From an uncultured Prochlorococcus sp. (GTDB lineage: Bacteria > Cyanobacteriota > Cyanobacteriia > PCC-6307 > Cyanobiaceae), in NCBI RefSeq assembly GCF_902626525.1, contig NZ_CACOFR010000001.1, positions 1 to 64,000 of the forward strand: a stretch of 64,000 nt of DNA. Reading direction: 5' to 3'. The notes beneath the pieces were generated by a model. The model made no database searches. It saw only the letters and a list, made by a program, of their open reading frames with translations, and was not told the origin of the DNA. The position numbers and the translations under genes were made by a program. Positions 54,958 to 64,000 of this stretch are shown piece after piece. Within the stretch, counting starts at the first letter, position 1. Each line of letters begins with the position of its first letter.

Positions 54958-56424
54958 TTAAGATGCAGAACGAGCTCTTCCTGTCGATGACCATTCTTTT
55001 AATAAATCAATTTGCTCTTTAGCAGTTCTTGATAAGGGTACTAATTCAGAAACTGCTTTTATTAAATCTTTTTCCATTAGTTCCCTTTGTTCAGAGAACG
55101 AAATGTGCATTCCCTCTATTACCGCTTGTTCAAGTTCTGCTCCAGAAAACCCGTCTGTTCTGTCAATAATCGTTGAAAGAGGAAAGCTATAGCTGGGCCT
55201 TCTTTTTTTTAAGTGCAAATCAAGGATACTTAATCTTTCTTCTGAATTTGGTAAATCTAGAAAAAATATTTCATCAAATCTACCCTTTCTTAATAATTCA
55301 GCGGGAAGCTTATCTATAGCATTAGCGGTAGCAATTACAAATACAGCAGTTTCTTTTTCCGCCATCCAAGTTAGTAAACTTGCCAAAACCCTTTGACTTG
55401 TTCCCCCATCACTTCTTGCATCACCACCAAAACCTTTATCAATTTCATCTATCCAGAGGATACAAGGTGACATAGCCTCAGCTCTAGATATTGTCTCTCT
55501 TGTTCTCGCTTCACTTGAACCAACAAGGCTAGAAAAAAGTCTTCCCACATCCAGTCTAAGAAGCGGCATTGACCAACTATTAGAAATTGATTTTGCGGTG
55601 AGAGATTTCCCTGTTCCTTGCGCTCCTACAAGTAAGACCCCTTTGGGAATAGGTAGTCCATAGTCTCTGGCTTCTTTAGAAAAAGCTCTATATCTTTGAT
55701 TTAGCCAAACTTTTAAGACATTGAGACCACCAATGTCATCTTGACTTGATGTTGCTTCAAAAAATTCTAAAATTTCACTTCTGGCAATAACTTGTTTTTT
55801 CTCTTCAATAATATCTTTGATATCTTCTTTACTTATTTTTCCCCTTTGAGCAAGTGCCTTTGCCGTAACTTGCTTTACTTTTATCTCAGTTAAGCCACTT
55901 GAAGCTATAGAAAGTTCATTTAAGTCGTGATCATCAAGATTTGAATTGGTATTTGTAGCAATTTTTTTTATTAGATTTTTTAATTCTCTTTGATCAGGTA
56001 AAGGTAAGTTTATAATTGTCATTAATTCGTCAAGCTCCTCTGAGGAAGGGAAAAGGTGCGAACTAATAATTAAATTATGATTAGTTTCCTTAAGCACAGA
56101 AGATAGTTCTTTAATGGTTCTATTTATAGATGGATCTTCATAAAATTTATGAAAATCTTTAACTAATAATATCGTCGATACTTCAGGACTTTGTTCTTTA
56201 AGCCAATTAAGTATTCCTAAGGGGTTGTTTGAAAATTTACCTTCATCATTCAATGATCCTTTAATTCCGTTAACGCAATCCCAACATACGTATCTTTTTC
56301 TATTTAATCTTCCACATAAGTAATTTAGTATTTTTTCTAATCTTTCTTCTTCTTTAGTTCTTATCCAAATTAATGAAGTCCTTGATTTTATAAGTAATTC
56401 TAAATTATTACACCAAGAATTCAT
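54958..56424 (-). CDS. Ycf46-type AAA+ ATPase
   Basis: A 488-residue protein with an N-terminal half unlike classical AAA proteins (SLIWIRTKEEERLEKIL), then a AAA+ domain with Walker A GAQGTGKS, Walker B ILWIDEID and a GFGGDARSDGGTSQRVLASLL segment with sensor/arginine-finger features. This architecture matches Ycf46 of plastids and cyanobacteria, which has been linked to photosynthesis and inorganic-carbon use. The 126-base gap to serS has no strong terminator. Function is known only generally. Confidence 0.82.
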   Translation of the reverse strand: MNSWCNNLELLIKSRTSLIWIRTKEEERLEKILNYLCGRLNRKRYVCWDCVNGIKGSLNDEGKFSNNPLGILNWLKEQSPEVSTILLVKDFHKFYEDPSINRTIKELSSVLKETNHNLIISSHLFPSSEELDELMTIINLPLPDQRELKNLIKKIATNTNSNLDDHDLNELSIASSGLTEIKVKQVTAKALAQRGKISKEDIKDIIEEKKQVIARSEILEFFEATSSQDDIGGLNVLKVWLNQRYRAFSKEARDYGLPIPKGVLLVGAQGTGKSLTAKSISNSWSMPLLRLDVGRLFSSLVGSSEARTRETISRAEAMSPCILWIDEIDKGFGGDARSDGGTSQRVLASLLTWMAEKETAVFVIATANAIDKLPAELLRKGRFDEIFFLDLPNSEERLSILDLHLKKRRPSYSFPLSTIIDRTDGFSGAELEQAVIEGMHISFSEQRELMEKDLIKAVSELVPLSRTAKEQIDLLKEWSSTGRARSAS

Positions 56425-56440
56425 TATTAAGAGTTAGCAA

Positions 56441-57583
56441 TTATTTTTTACTGTTAGGCTCAAAAGGCAATCTTTTATCTGAAATGGTTGCAGCAGAAGT
56501 TGTGATTGCTTCATTTTTACCTAATAATTGTTGATCCAAAATTTTCTGTAGATTCTCAGGCAGAGCTTCTTTGTTGAGAAGAAAGGTTTGAAATGCTTGA
56601 AATATGTTAGCAACAACCATATAAAGTAATACTCCTGCTGGGAGAGGGAAAAACAGAAACATACCAGTAATCATAACTGGAGTGATTTTGTTTGCAGTTG
56701 ATTGCTGTGGGTTTGCTGGCATTCCTTGGCTAGACAAAACCTGAGAAAGTAACAACGTTAAACCAAATGCGCCAACTAGTGCAGCAATGTCCCAATTTAT
56801 GGACCCATCAACATAAAATCCAACTTGACCAAGTGCTTTAATAAATAGAAAACCGCTTTTGGCCGCAAGACCAGGAATTTTTGCTTCAATTGTTGCGTCA
56901 CCCGGTTTAATTGCTGTTACTGTTCCATCCTGGGAAACCTTTAAAAATTCTTCTCCTTTAGAAACTTTCCAAGTGGGGAGAAATTTTGAACCATTGTCGT
57001 ACTTAGATAAAATTTCTGAATAGCTATTGCCATTCGTCGTTTGTAAATTTATTTTGACTGACTCCTCTGATCCTAATTTTGTTCCATTAGGTATTGTCGC
57101 TATTACTGGGAAATGAGATTTTTCAGTAATAAAAATTGAGTGTCTGGGAGATTTATATGGTTTTGGATCAATAGCCGCTATTTGATCTTGGGGAACAATC
57201 TTAAGATTTATGTTGTAAGGTACATCGGCAAATGGTGAGCCTCTCAAAGTTGCGAATAATGCAAATAGCACTGGCATTTGTACAATTAATGGAAGGCAAC
57301 CTGCAAGAGGACTGCCAAACTCATTCATTAATTTTCCTAATTCTTCTTGCTGTTTTTTGGGATCACTTGAAAACTTAGATTTTATTTCTGCTTGTCTTTT
57401 TTGCATTACTGGTTGGGCAATCTTCATCCTTCTTGCACTTCTTATGGAACCAGCGCTTAATGGGAAAAGTGCGATCCTAATAACAACTGTTAAGGCAACA
57501 ATTGCTAACCCATAACTTGGGACTAAACCGTAGAAAAAATCCAGAATAGGGATAAGTAGTTTTTCAGAAATGAACCCTATCAC
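56441..57583 (-). CDS. yidC: membrane protein insertase YidC/Oxa1
   Basis: Insertase of 380 residues with a GTG start at 57583 and conserved helices around [28 protein letters not shown] and the C-terminal [29 protein letters not shown]. Arg36 in the first conserved helix is the positively charged groove residue. Between residues about 121 and 260 is a large soluble loop; its middle reads like a bacterial Ig-like (Big_2) repeat ([23 protein letters not shown], split here as [10 protein letters not shown] and KPGDATIEA). The enzyme inserts membrane proteins, including thylakoid ones. It lies in the conserved rpmH-rnpA-PH-yidC series. Confidence 0.92.
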   Translation of the reverse strand: MIGFISEKLLIPILDFFYGLVPSYGLAIVALTVVIRIALFPLSAGSIRSARRMKIAQPVMQKRQAEIKSKFSSDPKKQQEELGKLMNEFGSPLAGCLPLIVQMPVLFALFATLRGSPFADVPYNINLKIVPQDQIAAIDPKPYKSPRHSIFITEKSHFPVIATIPNGTKLGSEESVKINLQTTNGNSYSEILSKYDNGSKFLPTWKVSKGEEFLKVSQDGTVTAIKPGDATIEAKIPGLAAKSGFLFIKALGQVGFYVDGSINWDIAALVGAFGLTLLLSQVLSSQGMPANPQQSTANKITPVMITGMFLFFPLPAGVLLYMVVANIFQAFQTFLLNKEALPENLQKILDQQLLGKNEAITTSAATISDKRLPFEPNSKK

Positions 57584-57655
57584 GATATTAAAAAGAGTGG
57601 AAATTTACTAGACATTTTATTTTACAGGAAAAAAAGTTTTTTGTAATTAATTTAT

Positions 57656-58069
57656 TTAGGATTTAGTAGCAAATCCTTCTACCGCGTTAAGATTTTGGCT
57701 TTGTGATCTTTTAATTATATTTTCTTCAATGAATTTTTGCTTTTCTCTGAATAATGGTAATGATTTCATTTCGACCTTTGATCCGTCATTAAGAATTAGA
57801 ACCATATCGCCATATGATCCGAATCCCCTTGGAATAGATCTTATCTCTTCAATGTTACTTATTGAAACTTGTGTTTTATTTTTCCCAAACCAACCACCAT
57901 TTATTGTAATTCTTTTATTTGTGATCTTATATCTCAACCACAAGGCCCTTACAATTGCAGCAAAAGAAAATGGCAAACCAAGAATAGTTATTCCTGCTAA
58001 TAGATTTATTATTAAATCACTTTTTGCAGGACCACCTTCATAAAAGGTTTCTTCATTCATGTTAATCAT
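57656..58069 (-). CDS. PH-domain membrane-associated protein
   Basis: A 137-residue protein with two hydrophobic segments near residues 20-45 and a bacterial PH-type domain after them: RYKITNKRITINGGWFGKNKTQVSISNIEEIRS. Cyanobacteria carry a conserved gene of this kind between rnpA and yidC, suggesting a link with membrane-protein biogenesis (inference from position). The ATG overlaps the rnpA stop by four bases, so translation is coupled. No enzymatic motif is seen. Confidence 0.75.
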   Translation of the reverse strand: MINMNEETFYEGGPAKSDLIINLLAGITILGLPFSFAAIVRALWLRYKITNKRITINGGWFGKNKTQVSISNIEEIRSIPRGFGSYGDMVLILNDGSKVEMKSLPLFREKQKFIEENIIKRSQSQNLNAVEGFATKS

Positions 58070-58452
58070 TTGATCAGACGAGATTTGAACATTAAATTTT
58101 GAAATTCCTCCAAAAGTCTATTATTATCATTGCAGAAATCCCCAAACTTAAGGTTAACAAGTAACCAATAAGGTTTGTGGTTATTAATTTTCTGAATGTT
58201 TTTTAATAACCATTCCTGCAGAATTCTTCTTATTTTATTTCTATCTACAGCTTTTTTTGAAACTTTTTTACTAATAGCAATTGCTACCCTCAAATTGTTT
58301 GAGGTATTTTTGATTTTATGGGATGTGAGTATTTCAGGATTTGATACTACCACTTTAAAAGTCATTAATTTTCCATAATATGTAATGGAATTTTTATGGA
58401 TATAATTAAAAGTCCTATAACCTCTTAAACGCATATCTTTAGGTAAGGCCAT
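58066..58452 (-). CDS. rnpA: ribonuclease P protein component
   Basis: Basic 128-residue protein that assists the RNase P RNA in maturing tRNA 5' ends. The signature is the central VAIAISKKVSKKAVDRNKIRRILQEWL segment, with the RNKIRR core, and LPKDMRLRGYRTFNYI at the N-terminus. It follows rpmH by 13 bases, the universal rpmH-rnpA order, and overlaps the PH-domain gene by 4. Confidence 0.92.
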   Translation of the reverse strand: MALPKDMRLRGYRTFNYIHKNSITYYGKLMTFKVVVSNPEILTSHKIKNTSNNLRVAIAISKKVSKKAVDRNKIRRILQEWLLKNIQKINNHKPYWLLVNLKFGDFCNDNNRLLEEFQNLMFKSRLIK

Positions 58453-58465
58453 TTTTGATTTGAGA

Positions 58466-58603
58466 TTAGACTGCTATTCTTTCTCTACCTTTTTGTCTTC
58501 TGCTTTTAATAACTCTTCTCCCTGTATGAGAACGCATTCTTACTCTAAATCCAGATACACGTTTTCTTTTTCTTGATGTTCCGCCAAAAGTTCTTTTAGT
58601 CAT
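58466..58603 (-). CDS. rpmH: 50S ribosomal protein L34
   Basis: A 45-residue ribosomal protein too small for many gene callers. It reads [15 protein letters not shown] then [20 protein letters not shown] and ends GRERIAV, matching L34 with its TxGRxxxxxRRxKGR core. The stop precedes the rnpA start by 13 bases. Upstream 30 bases separate it from the DUF2808 gene, which ends in the same orientation. Confidence 0.96.
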
Positions 58604-58633
58604 TTTTTTTACTATCCATAATTAATTTATCAT

Positions 58634-59212
58634 TTAATCGATCACTATAGTCCAGCTTCCTAAATAGTTTGAAACTGATTTACCTTTCGGTTGTCCATAT
58701 GAATGAAATTGATATAAACCTGATTTACTTGGATTAAAAACTTTCAAGACAATTGCATAACTTTCTTTATTAGATGGAATTGGGCTATAAGGATAAATGT
58801 TTAGTGAACGTAATGATGATTCTTCAGTATTAATTTCAATATCAGCTGGAATATCTTCTAGACATTTAGTTCGACTTTCAAAACCGCCGATTTTCACCTT
58901 GCAAAAACTTATATTTTTTTTATTTAGAGCTACCTTAAAGGTTTCTGGGATAGCTAGATTTATTTTTAAGAGATCTGCCCTTCTATCAGATGGCCTTAGG
59001 AAGAAATAAATTTTACTTCTAAATCTTCTCGTATTTTCTGTTTGAAACCACTTTAATCTTCTATAAGCGCTATCTTGATCCCATTGGAATTCTAACCCTG
59101 CCTTTGCATCTTGGATGTAAGTTGAAAAAGGTGTCGCAACTAATATTGTAGGTAGAAGAAAAAATCTTAAAATTTTAAAGTTTAAAGCGAATTTTTTTGT
59201 TTTTTTTAACAT
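58634..59212 (-). CDS. DUF2808 secreted protein
   Basis: A 192-residue protein with an N-terminal signal-like hydrophobic stretch (about 16-33, ending near ...TYIQDAKAG), then the DUF2808 domain known from cyanobacteria: FQWDQDSAYRRLKWFQTENTRR, LAIPETFK and the C-terminal YQFHSYGQPKG segment. Family function is unknown; the export signal implies a periplasmic or outer-membrane location. It is cotranscription-compatible with rpmH downstream. Confidence 0.75.
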   Translation of the reverse strand: MLKKTKKFALNFKILRFFLLPTILVATPFSTYIQDAKAGLEFQWDQDSAYRRLKWFQTENTRRFRSKIYFFLRPSDRRADLLKINLAIPETFKVALNKKNISFCKVKIGGFESRTKCLEDIPADIEINTEESSLRSLNIYPYSPIPSNKESYAIVLKVFNPSKSGLYQFHSYGQPKGKSVSNYLGSWTIVID

Positions 59213-59285
59213 TGGCTAAATAAAATGTTTAAAAGGATAAATGGCTATATCCAAATTTAGAGTGGTAACAATTATTTTACCAAGA

Positions 59286-59669
59286 TTAACATCTATCTGA
59301 CCTTAATTTTGAAGCACCTCTTAAATAGGGATGCTTAATGGGATTATTAGGAGGTAATAAAACTTGTGCCAATATTCTTATACAAAAATCAACATCATTA
59401 GAGACATACATTTGTTGGCAATCTAAAAATGCAACCGAATCAAGTCCATTACATCTTCTTGCAATTGACGCAGGAAAACAGGCATCAAGATCTTTTGTCG
59501 CGGTGAATGTAATGGATAATAAGTTAGCCTTAGTAAGGTTGTTGCGTGAGATTAATTCATTTACTAATTCCACTACCACTTCCTCTATTTCCTCAATAGA
59601 GTTCCCTGATGCTGTTGTGGCTCCTCTTATAAATTTAATTATATAATCATCTTTAATTTTTTCATGCAT
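59286..59669 (-). CDS. aroH: chorismate mutase (AroH class)
   Basis: A 127-residue monofunctional chorismate mutase of the trimeric AroH class. RGATTASGNSIEEIEEVVVELV at the N-terminus and SITFTATKDLDACFPASIARR (with the catalytic Arg and Cys region) are diagnostic. It converts chorismate to prephenate for Phe and Tyr synthesis. It lies 6 bases after sppA on the same strand, 73 before the DUF2808 gene. Confidence 0.9.
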   Translation of the reverse strand: MHEKIKDDYIIKFIRGATTASGNSIEEIEEVVVELVNELISRNNLTKANLLSITFTATKDLDACFPASIARRCNGLDSVAFLDCQQMYVSNDVDFCIRILAQVLLPPNNPIKHPYLRGASKLRSDRC

Positions 59670-59675
59670 ATTAAT

Positions 59676-60503
59676 TCAAGGCTTATATAACCAAAGTATT
59701 TTATAGGATAAATCAATCTCAAAAAAGATATTGTTGATAACTTTTTCAATAATTTTGCTTCCAGGAATTAGTCCAAGTAATTTCTTCTTTTTCTTCCCAA
59801 ATGTTAAGGGCTGCATTTTAGGATCAATATTAACCATTTTTGCAGCAAGTTCCCTAGCAATGAATTCATCTCCGAGTTCGTCCACAAGTCCTAATTCTTT
59901 TGCTTGCGATCCAGTGAAAATTCTACCATCGGCAAATTTTCTTACTTCTTCAACCGGTAAATTTCTCCCTTCAGCAACAGCTTCAGTAAATTGTTTGTAG
60001 CTCTCATCAATGAGTCCTTGAAGTAGTACTCTACCTTCGTCACTCAAAGGTTTGTCTGGAGAAAGTATATCTTTGAATACTCCGCTCTTTACAGTTTCGA
60101 ATTTTATACCAATCTTATCTAATAATTCAGATAGATTATTCCCTCTTATAATCACACCAATCGATCCTGTGATTGTACCTGGATTAGCAACTATTTTGTC
60201 AGATGCAACACCAATGTAAACACCTCCAGATGCAGAAATGTTTCCAAAACTAGCAATGACTTTACATCCTTTATCTTTTAGTCTTTTAATAGCAGAATAT
60301 ATTTCTTGGCTATCACCAACTGTACCCCCTGGAGAATCAATTCTCACGATTAGGGCAGGAAATTCTCTATCCTCAATTTGTTTAAGAGCTTTAAGGACAG
60401 AAACTCTTGTTGAACTTGTAATAGGCTCATCAATTACTATACGAGCCATTCTTTTTTTTGACTTTCGTCGAAAAGGCCAAATCATTCTTTTAAGGTAAAA
60501 CAT
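59676..60503 (-). CDS. sppA: signal peptide peptidase SppA (S49 family)
   Basis: Serine protease of 275 residues, the short single-domain form. The nucleophile Ser92 sits in NISASGGVYIG and the general base Lys144 in SGVFKDILSPD, 52 residues later as in Bacillus SppA. An RIDSPGG motif (54-60) binds substrate. Unlike many SppA proteins no N-terminal membrane helix is obvious; only a basic RRKSKKR stretch precedes the domain, although the C-terminus has an Ile/Phe-rich tail. It degrades leftover signal peptides. It is divergent from the EamA gene with 33 bases between. Confidence 0.88.
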   Translation of the reverse strand: MFYLKRMIWPFRRKSKKRMARIVIDEPITSSTRVSVLKALKQIEDREFPALIVRIDSPGGTVGDSQEIYSAIKRLKDKGCKVIASFGNISASGGVYIGVASDKIVANPGTITGSIGVIIRGNNLSELLDKIGIKFETVKSGVFKDILSPDKPLSDEGRVLLQGLIDESYKQFTEAVAEGRNLPVEEVRKFADGRIFTGSQAKELGLVDELGDEFIARELAAKMVNIDPKMQPLTFGKKKKKLLGLIPGSKIIEKVINNIFFEIDLSYKILWLYKP

Positions 60504-60536
60504 AAAACTACTTTAAAAAGATTATCAGCAGACCTA

Positions 60537-61478
60537 ATGAATTCAATCCTAAATTGGTTTTTAATGATACTCCCTTTTGCACTTTGGGGTACTTCTATGG
60601 CGGCAATGACTCCCTTAGTCTCTAGTGCAGGCCCTGAGTTTGTGGCTTGTTTAAGGTTACTTCCTGCTGGAATTCTTGTTCTTATAACAACATATTTGTT
60701 TAAAAGAGATTTGAAAATTTATAAGTGTGATTTGAAGTGGTTTTTTGTTTTTACAATTGTAGATGCCACTTTTTTTCAATTGTTTTTAACTTATGGTATT
60801 GCAAAAACTGGAGCAGGTTTAGGCTCTGTATTGATTGATTCTCAACCCCTTTTAGTAGCTATTCTAGCGAGGACAATTTTTGGAAATTTAATCAATCCGA
60901 TTGGATGGTTAGGATTACTTTTTGGATTGGGAGGGATAATATTCTTAGGAGTTCCGAAAGAGTTTTTGGAAAATTGGTGGTTAATGTCTAATAATGCTAC
61001 AAGTGAAGTGGCTTTTAACTATGGAGAACTATGGATGCTTGCAGCTTCTCTAGCCATGGCACTTGGTACTATTTTAATTAGATTCACATGTACTAAAAGT
61101 GATCCAGTCGCAGTTACAGGCTGGCATATGGTTTTAGGGAGCGTGCCTCTAATTATTAGGCATTGCCTACAATCAAATTTTCAAATAATACCAAATTGGT
61201 CGCTATTTGATTGGGGTCTCATGTCATTTGCAAGTATCTTCGGAGGAGCAATAGCTTATGGATTATTTTTCTACTTTGCTAATAATAAAGAAATAACTGG
61301 ATTTAGCACTCTTGCATTTTTAACTCCTGTATTTGCTCTTCTCAGTGGTGGAGTTTGGTTAGATGAAAGACTTACTATTGTTCAATGGATAGGAGTGGTT
61401 TTTGTTCTTATCTCGGTATTTTTTGTTAGTCAAAGAAGGTCTTTGTGGGAAAATAAATTTTCAGATACTACTATTTAA
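60537..61478 (+). CDS. EamA/DMT-family transporter
   Basis: A 313-residue membrane protein with ten predicted helices in two EamA repeats. The first repeat is near PFALWGTSMAAMTPLV and the second near ELWMLAASLAMALGTILIR. GAIAYGLFFYFANN and LTPVFALLSGGVWLDERLT are the usual terminal motifs of the DMT superfamily. Substrate cannot be told; these proteins export metabolites or amino acids. It is divergent from sppA and precedes a GT4 gene by 28 bases. Confidence 0.8.
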   Translation: MNSILNWFLMILPFALWGTSMAAMTPLVSSAGPEFVACLRLLPAGILVLITTYLFKRDLKIYKCDLKWFFVFTIVDATFFQLFLTYGIAKTGAGLGSVLIDSQPLLVAILARTIFGNLINPIGWLGLLFGLGGIIFLGVPKEFLENWWLMSNNATSEVAFNYGELWMLAASLAMALGTILIRFTCTKSDPVAVTGWHMVLGSVPLIIRHCLQSNFQIIPNWSLFDWGLMSFASIFGGAIAYGLFFYFANNKEITGFSTLAFLTPVFALLSGGVWLDERLTIVQWIGVVFVLISVFFVSQRRSLWENKFSDTTI

Positions 61479-61506
61479 TTAGTTTCTAAGTGTAAAAAGT
61501 ATAATA

Positions 61507-62601
61507 ATGCGAATAGTTTTAATAAGTACTCCAATAGGTTTTTTGGGAAGTGGTAAAGGTGGAGGAGTAGAGTTAACTTTGAATTCCTTAGTGTCGGGTT
61601 TGCTTTCTTTAGGTCACTCGGTTGATGTGATTGCTCCAAAAAATTCTAAATTATTTAAAAGTAATGAAAAAGCAAAATTGCATTTAGTAGAGGGTGAAGA
61701 TCAAATTAGTTGGCAGCATCAAGATTATAATTCGCCTGTGATTATCCCAGATAATTCACTTCTTGCAGGAATGCTAGAAAAGGGATTGGAAATTACTAAA
61801 CAAGCTGATGTATTGCTTAATATGTCTTATGATTGGTTGCCAATTTGGATGACTATAAATGCAGAGATACCCATTGCCCATATTATTAGTATGGGTTCTG
61901 AAAGTTCAGTAATTAGTAATTTAATCTCAAAAGTATATGCTAAACGTCCATATAATTTTGCTTTTCATTCAAAAATTCAAGCTTACGATTATCCATTCAT
62001 AAAAAAACCTATAATTATTGGAAATGGTTTTAAATTAGATAATTATATTTTTCAAGATTCAATGGATGGGCCATTGGCTTGGGTTGGAAGAGTGGCGCCG
62101 GAGAAAGGTTTAGAGGATGCAGTTTATGCAGCAAATGAACTGGGCGAAAAATTAAATGTTTGGGGATTGATAGAAGATGAAATCTATGCCTCTAAAATAG
62201 AAAAATCATTTCCTGATGGAGTCATTAATTGGATGGGGTTTTTAGCAAACGATGATTTACAAAAAGAAATAGGTAAATGTAGGGCCCTAATCAATACTCC
62301 GAAATGGAACGAGGCTTATGGGAATGTTATTGTTGAAGCCTTAGCCTGTGGGGTGCCAGTCATAGCCTATAGAAGGGGAGGACCAAGTGAAATTATTCAG
62401 CATGGGGAAACTGGATATCTTGTTGATCCGGATCATAAAGAGTCCCTAGTTTCCTACGTAGAAATTATTGATAAAATAAAGCGGAAAAATTGTAGAGAAT
62501 GGGTAGAAAAAAATGCTTCTACAGATATATTTGCTAACAAGGTTTTGGACTGGCTTAATGAGATAATTAATGAATATAAGAAAGATGAATATAATAAATG
62601 A
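61507..62601 (+). CDS. family 4 glycosyltransferase
   Basis: GT-B retaining glycosyltransferase of 364 residues. The N-terminal GSGKGGGVELTLNSLVSGLLSLGH is the acceptor-side motif, WVGRVAPEKGLEDAV starts the donor domain, and EAYGNVIVEALACGVPVIAYRRGG carries the EX7E catalytic motif. It may act in lipid or core glycan assembly in the conserved genome, outside the variable island. Its stop overlaps the next start by four bases (ATGA). Confidence 0.82.
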   Translation: MRIVLISTPIGFLGSGKGGGVELTLNSLVSGLLSLGHSVDVIAPKNSKLFKSNEKAKLHLVEGEDQISWQHQDYNSPVIIPDNSLLAGMLEKGLEITKQADVLLNMSYDWLPIWMTINAEIPIAHIISMGSESSVISNLISKVYAKRPYNFAFHSKIQAYDYPFIKKPIIIGNGFKLDNYIFQDSMDGPLAWVGRVAPEKGLEDAVYAANELGEKLNVWGLIEDEIYASKIEKSFPDGVINWMGFLANDDLQKEIGKCRALINTPKWNEAYGNVIVEALACGVPVIAYRRGGPSEIIQHGETGYLVDPDHKESLVSYVEIIDKIKRKNCREWVEKNASTDIFANKVLDWLNEIINEYKKDEYNK

Positions 62602-64000
62602 TTCTTTTTAACTCAAAAAAAAGGCTTATAACTTTATTAATAATTTTAGTTTCTGGGATCATTATTTTTATTCTTGATTTAGGAACAACAGGACTTATTG
62701 ATGAGACTCCTCCACTATTTGCCTCCTCAGCACGTGCAATGAGTGAATCTGGTGATTGGTTAACTCCAAAAGTCAATGGAATATTCCGTTTTGATAAACC
62801 TCCACTAATTTATTGGCTAATGGGTATTTTTTACTCATTACCGAAAAATGAGATTTGGGATAATTTAGGAACGTTATCAGCAAGATTACCTTCAGCTTTG
62901 GGATCATTATTTTTAATGTTGATGATTGGAGATACATTATTTTGTTGGCCACAAAAAGGTGATAGACAATTTCTCACTCCAATAGTTGCATCATTAGGTT
63001 TCTCTCTTTCCCCACTAATAATTATCTGGAGTAGAACAGCTGTGAGCGATGCTCTGTTAACGGGAACTTTAGGGATCAGCCTGCTTTTGTTTTGGAGAAG
63101 TATGGTGTGTCAAAAAAATGAAAAATGCATTTCAGCATGGGTCTTTTTGGGGTTTGCAATTTTAACTAAAGGACCTGTCGCGCTTGTTTTAGCAACATTA
63201 ACTATTACATCTTTTTTATTTACTCAGAGTGATTGGAAAAGTTTACTATCTAAAATCAACCCTAAGAAAGGTTTTTTAATAACATTTTTAATAAGTATTC
63301 CATGGTACCTCTTAGAACTAATAAAAGAAGGCAAGCCTTTTTGGGATAACTTTTTTGGTTACCATAATTTCCAAAGATATACATCAGTTGTCAATAATCA
63401 CACAGAACCCTTTTGGTTTTTTCTCTACATAATGATATTGGCTTCATTACCTTTTACTCCTTTTTTATATCACGGTATTTTTAAAGCTTTTAAGGATTTC
63501 TTGAAAAGTTTAAAAGAAAAGTGCACTGTTTCTGAAACACTTTATACTTATTCTCTATGCTGGTTATTATCAGTTTTAATCTTCTTTAGTATTTCTGCGA
63601 CTAAACTACCAAGCTATTGGTTACCAGCAATTCCAGCAGCTGCAATTTTGATAAGTAATAGCTTTATAAGCTTAAAAAATCCAAATCAAACTTACAGATA
63701 TTTATGGATTTTTAATATTTTAATTTTGTTTGGATTCTCAACGGCATTCTTTTTCTCAAATATTTGGTTAAGTTCGATAAATGATCCTGAAATGCCTAAT
63801 CTTGTATCTAGACTATTGAGTGAAGGGATAATTTTCAAAGCCAGATTATATTTTTCCTTATTTACAATCATCGCAATAATTTTATTTTCCCTAAAATCCA
63901 AAAATATTATCCTTTATCTTCAAATTTTTCTTTTAGTTGGACAACCTTTTTTAATGACTCCAATTAGAAAATTAGCGGATAATTCAAGGCAATTACCTTT
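62598..64000 (+). CDS. ArnT/PMT-like GT39 membrane glycosyltransferase, 3' end cut by window
   Basis: A partial protein of at least 467 residues. The frame starts ATG at 62598, coupled to the GT4 stop, and stays open to the window end. An N-terminal helix is followed by LIDETPPLFASSARAMSESG and a FDKPPLIYWLMG motif, the DE-acidic and KPP signatures of GT39/ArnT-type enzymes. Many hydrophobic helices follow, with ATKLPSYWLPAIPAA late in the visible part. It would transfer a sugar from a polyprenyl-phosphate carrier. The partner GT4 upstream may act on the same molecule. Confidence 0.8.
   Translation, partial: MILFNSKKRLITLLIILVSGIIIFILDLGTTGLIDETPPLFASSARAMSESGDWLTPKVNGIFRFDKPPLIYWLMGIFYSLPKNEIWDNLGTLSARLPSALGSLFLMLMIGDTLFCWPQKGDRQFLTPIVASLGFSLSPLIIIWSRTAVSDALLTGTLGISLLLFWRSMVCQKNEKCISAWVFLGFAILTKGPVALVLATLTITSFLFTQSDWKSLLSKINPKKGFLITFLISIPWYLLELIKEGKPFWDNFFGYHNFQRYTSVVNNHTEPFWFFLYIMILASLPFTPFLYHGIFKAFKDFLKSLKEKCTVSETLYTYSLCWLLSVLIFFSISATKLPSYWLPAIPAAAILISNSFISLKNPNQTYRYLWIFNILILFGFSTAFFFSNIWLSSINDPEMPNLVSRLLSEGIIFKARLYFSLFTIIAIILFSLKSKNIILYLQIFLLVGQPFLMTPIRKLADNSRQLP

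Overview
The window is very AT-rich cyanobacterial DNA that looks like a high-light Prochlorococcus genome (inference). The basis is the low GC, the compact minus-strand core block (sppA, aroH, a DUF2808 protein, rpmH, rnpA, a PH-domain protein, yidC, a Ycf46-type AAA ATPase, serS, rseP, rpsN, pnp), and a large surface-polysaccharide island beside it. Prochlorococcus is known to carry such a hypervariable cell-surface island. A tRNA-Arg(TCT) gene at 46836-46909 separates the two parts. The island fills about 1-46719 and runs off the left edge. The core fills about 47017-64000 and runs off the right edge inside a glycosyltransferase gene.

Island, left to right. 1-9976: a mostly plus-strand nucleotide-sugar block with a ColD-like PLP dehydratase whose active-site Lys is His, an HddC-like guanylyltransferase, an LhgO-like FAD oxidase, several extended SDRs including a GDP-mannose 4,6-dehydratase type, a split thiamine-diphosphate (ThDP) enzyme, GmhA and a GmhB-like HAD. 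10108-15273: Nudix hydrolase, an unknown 519-residue protein, a PglK/MsbA-type ABC exporter and GDP-fucose synthase. 15297-26412 (minus): a deacetylase, then DprE1, DprE2, a HAD phosphatase fused to a flippase-like membrane domain, GtrA, an FAD oxidoreductase and a UbiA phosphoribosyltransferase. These together look like a complete polyprenyl-phosphoryl-arabinofuranose pathway. A membrane protein, a FemAB-like transferase and a DegT-like aminotransferase follow. 26457-34539 (minus): GalE, GT2, an unknown 576-residue protein, a GT2/cytidylyltransferase fusion, Gfo/Idh/MocA and Ldh2-type dehydrogenases, and a second CMP-sugar synthetase. 34630-46719: UDP-sugar genes for 2-acetamido-2,6-dideoxy-L-hexoses (FnlA/WbvB-like, RmlD/WbvR-like, a FnlB lacking its cupin domain, FnlC/WbvD-like, a WbuB-like transferase), UDP-xylose supply (Ugd and Uxs), GtrA/GtrB-type proteins, large membrane proteins and a Wzy-like polymerase.

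The island can therefore plausibly supply GDP-deoxy/heptose sugars, polyprenyl-P-arabinose, UDP-Xyl/GlcA/Gal, UDP-L-FucNAc or L-QuiNAc, and a CMP-sugar. It also carries assembly functions (Wzy, ABC exporter, GtrA proteins). Specific structures are inference.

No intergenic stretch exceeds 300 bases. The two longest (7414-7707 and 46720-47016) are described. I saw no integrase, transposase, insertion sequence, rRNA or CRISPR array.
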